DNA of 11,962 bases from Candidatus Troglogloeales bacterium (lineage in GTDB: Bacteria > Nitrospirota > Nitrospiria > SBBL01 > SBBT01), in assembly GCA_005239595.1 (NCBI GenBank), contig SBBT01000001.1:1-11962 (forward strand), given 5' to 3'. This document shows, one piece after another, positions 7,592 through 11,962 of this stretch. The translations under genes and the position numbers were made by a program. Within the stretch, counting starts at the first letter, position 1, and each line of letters starts with the position of its first letter. The notes under the pieces are model-generated. The model was not told where the DNA came from. It did no database searches and was given only the letters and a program-made list of their open reading frames with translations.

Positions 7592-9068
7592 GCCATTGAG
7601 AAGAAACTTGCCAGTAATCCCCAATAAAAAAGGGGGTCAACGGGATCAGGAAAAGACGCCGGTTATTAATATTGTGATTATCGGCGGCAATAAGGGTGGC
7701 ACCACTCTGGTCGAACTTCTTCATGAAGATCCCAACACCAATATCCTAGGTGTCGCCGATGAGAATCGGGTTGCGCCGGCGATGATTTTAGCCAGACGCC
7801 TGAAAATACCGACGACCACCTATTATGCGAAACTTCTCTCTCTGCCAAAACTCAATTTTGTGATCGATACCACCGGCAGCAAGGAAATCCGCTCCGACTT
7901 GGCCAGGTGCCTTCCAGAATCGGTGGAGTTGATTAGCGGACCGGCAGCCAGATTTATGTGGCATCATCTGATCCAGCGTGTCAAAAGGAAAGAAACCCTA
8001 GAAGAGATGCTTTTCCAATATCAGTCTATCTACGATCTGGGGTTAAAACTGACCGCCAACCAGAATCTTGCGCGAATTCTCTTCTATACGCTTGAAGACG
8101 CAACCAGGCTGACCAACACCCACGCCGGAGCGGTCACCTTATATGATGAACGTAAAAACCAGATATATTTCGGTGCAGCCAAGGGATTTAGCAAAGGTCT
8201 CTCAAGGAAAACAAGGTGGAAGGTTCAAAAAGGGGGGTTAACCAGCATGATTCTAAACAGTCGGGAACCGGTCATCGTTTCCGATGTCCATCAACTCTCC
8301 TCTTTCGATAATCCGATGATGCTCAATGAGGGGGTCCGCTCGCTTATGGCCTCTCCCCTCATCGCTGAAGGGCGGATTGTTGGCATCCTCTATGTCAGTG
8401 ATTTCGTGGTCCGAAAGTTCACCCCACGGGAAATCGGGCTCCTCTCTTTGGCAAGCGGTATGGCTGCAAACATTATCGACAAGGCAAAGATGCTGGAGAC
8501 GGCCATGTTGTCCTCCATTACGGACGACTTAACCGGTCTGTACAATCATCGCTATTTTACGCAGTGCCTCGCAAACGAGGTCGGCCGGGCCGAACGTTAC
8601 CGCCTTAATTTTGTCCTGGTGATGATTGACATCGATGACTTTAAACTGTATAACGACACGCACGGTCATCCCAAAGGGAATGTGGTATTAAGACAGGTAG
8701 CCGGTATTTTGAGGGACCATTGCCGGGCCATTGATGTCATTGCGCGGTTTGGCGGGGAAGAATTTTCCATTATCATGCCTGAAACGACATCCGAGAAGGT
8801 CTTTCCTGTCATCGACCGCCTAAGAAAAGAGGTCTCTCTTTTTCCATTTGAAGGAAGAGAGAGGCAGCCTGGAGGATGCGTCACCATTAGTATGGGGGTG
8901 GCAACCTATCCGGCAAACGGAGACGAACTACGACTATTGATTGAGCGGGCCGACGCGGCACTGTACGAGGCGAAACGGCATAAGAAAAACTGCGTGGTCG
9001 TATCGGATATCCCTGCAGCGGGTAAAGAGAAAATGCCCGATAGCGGACATCGTGGGATAAAGCGATGA
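7575..9068 (+). CDS. Diguanylate cyclase with N-terminal Rossmann-like, GAF and GGDEF domains
   Basis: Predicted soluble enzyme making c-di-GMP from two GTP. Using TTG 7575 (497 residues): a Rossmann-like domain at about 30-135, with strand INIVIIGG, loop GGNKGG (37-42), second strand ILGVAD and FVIDTTG (95-101); a linking helix; a GAF sensor at about 160-305; and a GGDEF domain at about 311-475. Catalytic GGEEF is at 393-397, metal-binding IDIDDF at 351-356, and the inhibitory RxxD site (R384-D387) is present five residues upstream. N369 replaces the Asp that contacts guanine (PleD D344). No membrane segment is seen. The start is uncertain: there is no ATG before about residue 70, leaving TTG 7575 (overlapping ridA by 17 bases), TTG 7596 or TTG 7608, all with weak ribosome sites. 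The stop overlaps the ABC ATPase start (ATGA). The ligands of the two N-terminal domains are unknown. Confidence 0.9.
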   Translation: MKLPHKPLRRNLPVIPNKKGGQRDQEKTPVINIVIIGGNKGGTTLVELLHEDPNTNILGVADENRVAPAMILARRLKIPTTTYYAKLLSLPKLNFVIDTTGSKEIRSDLARCLPESVELISGPAARFMWHHLIQRVKRKETLEEMLFQYQSIYDLGLKLTANQNLARILFYTLEDATRLTNTHAGAVTLYDERKNQIYFGAAKGFSKGLSRKTRWKVQKGGLTSMILNSREPVIVSDVHQLSSFDNPMMLNEGVRSLMASPLIAEGRIVGILYVSDFVVRKFTPREIGLLSLASGMAANIIDKAKMLETAMLSSITDDLTGLYNHRYFTQCLANEVGRAERYRLNFVLVMIDIDDFKLYNDTHGHPKGNVVLRQVAGILRDHCRAIDVIARFGGEEFSIIMPETTSEKVFPVIDRLRKEVSLFPFEGRERQPGGCVTISMGVATYPANGDELRLLIERADAALYEAKRHKKNCVVVSDIPAAGKEKMPDSGHRGIKR

Positions 9069-10009
9069 TCGAGGTTAAACAGCTTAGCAAGCATTACGGC
9101 AATGTGGTTGCCATTGACAACGTGAGTTTTACCGTCGATCGAGGGGAAATCCTCGCCTTCTTAGGACCAAACGGGGCTGGGAAAACGACGACCATGCGTA
9201 TTTTAACCTGTTTTATGCCGGCGACGACCGGAACGGCCAGGATCGCAGGGTTTGATATCTTCGACCAACCGATGGAGGTCAAGCGTCGCATCGGCTATCT
9301 CCCTGAAAATTTGCCGCTCTATCCGGAAATGACGGTCTGGGAGTACCTCACGTTCGTCGCCGAGATCAAAGGATTAAAAGGAGCGGCGGTTAAAGTGGCA
9401 ACCGATTCTGCCGTTTTAAAGTGCTCTCTCGGAGAAGTAGCCCGCCGGCTTATTTCCAATATTTCGCGCGGGTATCGGCAGCGGGTAGGCCTGGCGCAGG
9501 CCCTCATTCATAATCCCGAAGTTCTGATTCTCGATGAGCCGACGGTAGGACTGGATCCCAAACAGATTATTGAGATTCGGGAATTGATCAAGGGGTTGTC
9601 TGGAGAACACACCATCATTCTGTCGACCCATATCCTTCCTGAAGCGACGGCTGTCTGCCAGAAGGTGGTCATCATTAACCGTGGCAAGGTTGTGGCGGTC
9701 GACTCCCAGGAGCGGCTTTCCGCCCAGATCCGGAAATCGGAGAAGGTGGTGATCCGCGTTGGCCGGGCCGATTCGGTATCGCCCGAGAAAATACTGGGGA
9801 TCGGCGGGGTGCTCCAATGCATTCCGCAAACGGGAGGGGCCTTCATTATCGAGTCGGAACTCGGCTGCGATAACCGAGAGGCGATTGCGAGAACCGTTGT
9901 GGAAAACGGCTGGGGACTGCTCGAAATGAAACCGCTGACGCTTAGCCTGGAAGAAGTTTTCCTGCAACTCACCACGCAGGAAACGACGGAAGAAGAAAAA
10001 ACCTCCTGA
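9065..10009 (+). CDS. ABC transporter ATP-binding protein, GldA/NatA-like
   Basis: Cytoplasmic ATPase subunit of an ABC-2 type exporter, 314 residues. Seen: Walker A GPNGAGKTT (34-42), a Q-loop region reading IGYLPENLPLYPEMT (76-90) with Glu in place of Gln, signature ISRGYRQR (133-140) in place of LSGGQ, Walker B VLILDEP (153-159), D-loop GLDP (162-165) and H-loop STHIL with H189. A C-terminal domain of about 100 residues follows. The GYRQRVGLAQALIHNPEVLI block is typical of the GldA-like subgroup. ATG 9065 overlaps the cyclase stop, so the two are likely co-translated. The permease and a GldG-type protein follow, which supports a complete GldAFG-like module. The substrate is unknown; gliding cannot be assumed, since the module is widespread outside gliding Bacteroidota. 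Confidence 0.93.
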   Translation: MIEVKQLSKHYGNVVAIDNVSFTVDRGEILAFLGPNGAGKTTTMRILTCFMPATTGTARIAGFDIFDQPMEVKRRIGYLPENLPLYPEMTVWEYLTFVAEIKGLKGAAVKVATDSAVLKCSLGEVARRLISNISRGYRQRVGLAQALIHNPEVLILDEPTVGLDPKQIIEIRELIKGLSGEHTIILSTHILPEATAVCQKVVIINRGKVVAVDSQERLSAQIRKSEKVVIRVGRADSVSPEKILGIGGVLQCIPQTGGAFIIESELGCDNREAIARTVVENGWGLLEMKPLTLSLEEVFLQLTTQETTEEEKTS

Positions 10010-10020
10010 AGGACTTTTTC

Positions 10021-10791
10021 ATGAAAAACACAGTCACGCTGATGAAGAAAGAGATGAAAATATACTTTATCTCCCCGATTGCCTATGTCGTAGCGGCCGT
10101 TTTCCTTGCGGTGGTCGACTACCTTTTTTCCAGTCAGATCTATTTCTACTCCAGCATGTCGGCGCAAATGATGCGCTTTCAAGGAAATCTCCCGCAGCTG
10201 AATATTCACCAGGCGGTCTTTCGGCCGACGTTTATGAACGCGAGTGTGATTTTAATGCTGATCAGCCCGATCTTGACCATGCGGCTTTTCGCTGAAGAAA
10301 AAAAGGCCAAGACGACCGAACTCCTTATGACCTCTCCCCTCTCGATTACGGAGATTATTTTAGGGAAATTTCTGGCCGCCTGGTTTGTCTACCTCCTTCT
10401 CCTGGCGTGTACCCTCCATCTGCCGCTGCTGGTTTCGACGTTCGCGGATGTTCCGATCAGGCCGCTCCTCGCGAGCTACCTGGGATTGGCCCTCATGGGG
10501 GCCGTCTTTATTTCTCTCGGATTATTTGCCTCGTCCCTGACTGAAAATCAGATTGTCGCGGCGGTGGTCTCCTTCGGCATCCTGATCGGTTTATGGCTGA
10601 TCGGAGCGATGATACAAAGCGATGACACATCGGCCTTTGCCACTGTATTAAATTACCTTTCCATGATCGATCATCTGGACAATCTGATTAAAGGCTTAAT
10701 TAACACGCGTGATCTGATGTATTTCTTCACGATGACGCTGGTGGGCCTCTTTATGACGCATCGGGTGGTGGAGTCTCAACGATGGAAGTAA
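10021..10791 (+). CDS. ABC-2 type permease, GldF-like
   Basis: Inner-membrane protein of 256 residues with about six membrane segments: roughly 18-38, 73-93, 115-140, 150-170, 180-200 and 230-248. Seen: an N-terminal cytoplasmic helix (LMKKEMKIYFISPIAYV), and the ABC-2 permease coupling region MRLFAEEKKAKTTELLMTSP (residues 87-106), whose RLFAEEK and TELLMTSPLS elements are characteristic of this family. A periplasmic loop between the first two segments contains several Met and Gln residues. ATG 10021 has GAAGGA 7 bases upstream and lies 11 bases after the ATPase stop. With the neighbouring ATPase and GldG-like protein it would form an export or envelope-remodelling complex. The 3' end overlaps the next gene by 10 bases. 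The transported substrate is not known. Confidence 0.92.
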   Translation: MKNTVTLMKKEMKIYFISPIAYVVAAVFLAVVDYLFSSQIYFYSSMSAQMMRFQGNLPQLNIHQAVFRPTFMNASVILMLISPILTMRLFAEEKKAKTTELLMTSPLSITEIILGKFLAAWFVYLLLLACTLHLPLLVSTFADVPIRPLLASYLGLALMGAVFISLGLFASSLTENQIVAAVVSFGILIGLWLIGAMIQSDDTSAFATVLNYLSMIDHLDNLIKGLINTRDLMYFFTMTLVGLFMTHRVVESQRWK

Positions 10792-11962
10792 AGCAAGGAA
10801 CGATGGCGGTGGTTGGGGTCGTAGGGGCCATTTTTGCGGTCGCCGGCCTCTTTGTCTATCTGATATGGGGGGAGCCGGTCTGGCTTTACACCACGCTGGA
10901 AATCCTGGCGGCGGTCCACTTGATTGCCTTTTTTGTGACCCACTTCGAAATGCTTAGAGACATCTCCTTGCGCCGATCCACCCAATTTGGGGCCAATAGC
11001 CTCCTGATGATCGTCCTTTTTGTCGCGATCCTGTCGATCTTGAATTTTATTTTTGCGCGGCATGAGACCCGGTTTGACCTCTCCGGCACTGGGGCATATA
11101 CGCTCGCCCCCCAGACCGTGGATCTCCTGAAGAACCTGAAAAAAGAGGTAAAGATTTCGGGTTTTTTCCAGGAACAGAGCACTGTAAAAGAGAAGGCGAA
11201 AGAGCTTTTTGGAAATTACGTTCACGAAAGCCCCCGAATCAAATATGAGATGATTGATCCCGACAAGCGGCCCGCCGTTGCAAAACAGTATGGCATCACA
11301 GAATATGACACCATTGTCCTGGAGTCCGGCGGCCAGACGGCGACGGTGCGAACCGTTTCCGAAGAAGAGATCACTTCCGCGTTGATCCGGATCAGCCGCG
11401 ATCAGAAAAAACATTTTTATTTTATCGAGGGACACGGGGAACACGCCATCGACGACACAGATCGGGGGGGTTACTCCTACTTACGAGACGCAATCGCCAG
11501 GCAAGGATTTATCGTCAAGAAGTTGCATCTCCTATCAGAAAAAACGATCCCGAAAGATGCCGCCGTGGTGGTAATAGGCGGACCCCAACGCGGTTTCACA
11601 CCGGAAGAACAGGAGATGATCTCCGCCTATCTGACAGGAGGAGGACGGCTCTTTTTCATGATCGACCCGATGGTGTCGGCCGATATGTATCCGTTTCTTT
11701 CGAAGTGGGGTGTCCGTCTTGAAGACGATATCATCCTCGATCCAACGTCCGGTTTAGGAGGGGCTATCCCCATCGTCAACCCAGGGGGCTATCCTTCACA
11801 CGCGATTACCAATCGTTTTAATCTGGCAACTTTTTATCCTCTTTCCAGATCGATTGGTTTTGACACCTCAAAAGAAGACTCATTCCGTTTTGAGCCGATT
11901 TTGCAAACCGGACAAAACAGCTGGCTGACCCGTGCCATCACAGGGGAGATTTCAATTGATCC
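10782..11962 (+). CDS. GldG-type ABC transporter auxiliary protein, N-terminal part (3' end outside window)
   Basis: The frame is open from ATG 10782 to the end of the window (393 complete codons). GGAG at 10770-10773 lies 8 bases before the ATG, and the first 10 bases overlap the permease gene. Three membrane segments are seen at about residues 8-28, 36-53 and 72-91, followed by HETRFDLSGTGAYTLAPQT, the conserved entry to the GldG/ABC_transp_aux domain (R-DLS---YTLS-QT). Then comes a large extracytoplasmic domain with KISGFFQ, FIEGHGEHAIDDTDRGGYS and LTGGGRLFFMIDP, all typical of the family. In Flavobacterium GldG pairs with GldF in an ABC system needed for gliding; in other phyla the module's role is unknown. 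The C-terminal part, normally ending in another membrane helix, is missing only because the window ends. Confidence 0.9.
   Translation, partial: MEVKQGTMAVVGVVGAIFAVAGLFVYLIWGEPVWLYTTLEILAAVHLIAFFVTHFEMLRDISLRRSTQFGANSLLMIVLFVAILSILNFIFARHETRFDLSGTGAYTLAPQTVDLLKNLKKEVKISGFFQEQSTVKEKAKELFGNYVHESPRIKYEMIDPDKRPAVAKQYGITEYDTIVLESGGQTATVRTVSEEEITSALIRISRDQKKHFYFIEGHGEHAIDDTDRGGYSYLRDAIARQGFIVKKLHLLSEKTIPKDAAVVVIGGPQRGFTPEEQEMISAYLTGGGRLFFMIDPMVSADMYPFLSKWGVRLEDDIILDPTSGLGGAIPIVNPGGYPSHAITNRFNLATFYPLSRSIGFDTSKEDSFRFEPILQTGQNSWLTRAITGEISID

Noticed and set aside
8626..8655. TTGACA followed by an AT-rich stretch, resembling a promoter
   Set aside because: The bases encode the conserved IDIDDFKLYN segment of the GGDEF domain, so the match is explained by coding constraint; no gene starts shortly after it.
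8833..8862. Imperfect hairpin of CT-rich and AG-rich arms
   Set aside because: It is in the GGDEF coding region, needs a bulge of about 3 bases, and is low complexity.
9508..10209. Long reverse-strand open frame (233 codons) spanning the ABC ATPase-permease junction
   Set aside because: It runs antisense across two well-supported genes and has no recognisable domain. High-GC coding DNA commonly leaves such open antisense frames.
10776..11444. Reverse-strand open frame of 222 codons
   Set aside because: It lies opposite the GldG-like gene, whose + strand frame has clear family motifs and stays open to the window edge. The antisense product is low-complexity and unrecognised.

Overview
The window is ordinary-looking bacterial housekeeping DNA. 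It is gene-dense, of moderately high GC, and every gene is on the + strand. It holds eleven protein genes, two of them cut by the window edges. No RNA gene, insertion sequence, CRISPR array or prophage is visible, and no gap between genes exceeds about 45 bases. The gene content suggests a Gram-negative, type IV pilus-bearing bacterium: PilT, MltG, a phasin-like protein, and a GldA/GldF/GldG-type ABC system. The pilT gene lying between recA and alaS, where many bacteria carry recX, would fit Nitrospirota or deltaproteobacteria-related phyla. The phylum is an inference and cannot be fixed from the sequence alone.

Layout, left to right: the 3' end of pgpA (phosphatidylglycerophosphatase A); thpR (2H-family RNA 2',3'-cyclic phosphodiesterase), joined to recA by an ATGA overlap; pilT (pilus retraction ATPase); alaS (alanyl-tRNA synthetase), preceded by a small hairpin; a 100-residue phasin-like coiled-coil protein whose Shine-Dalgarno sequence can pair with the end of alaS; mltG (lytic transglycosylase); a RidA/YjgF-family protein; a diguanylate cyclase with an N-terminal Rossmann-like domain, a GAF domain and a GGDEF domain; then an ABC ATPase, an ABC-2 permease and the 5' part of a GldG-type auxiliary protein.

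The tight spacing and the overlaps (ATGA at thpR/recA, GTGA at mltG/ridA, ATGA at cyclase/ABC ATPase, 10 bases at permease/gldG) suggest one or a few long transcripts with much translational coupling. The functions form loose groups: DNA repair and translation (recA, alaS), RNA end processing (thpR), envelope and pili (pgpA, pilT, mltG), and a c-di-GMP enzyme immediately ahead of a GldAFG-like ABC module.

I see no clearly undescribed multi-gene system. The best leads are the Rossmann-GAF-GGDEF cyclase, which has no ATG start and carries Asn instead of Asp at a guanine-recognition position of the GGDEF active site, its translational coupling to the ABC module, and two small RNA structures at the alaS borders.
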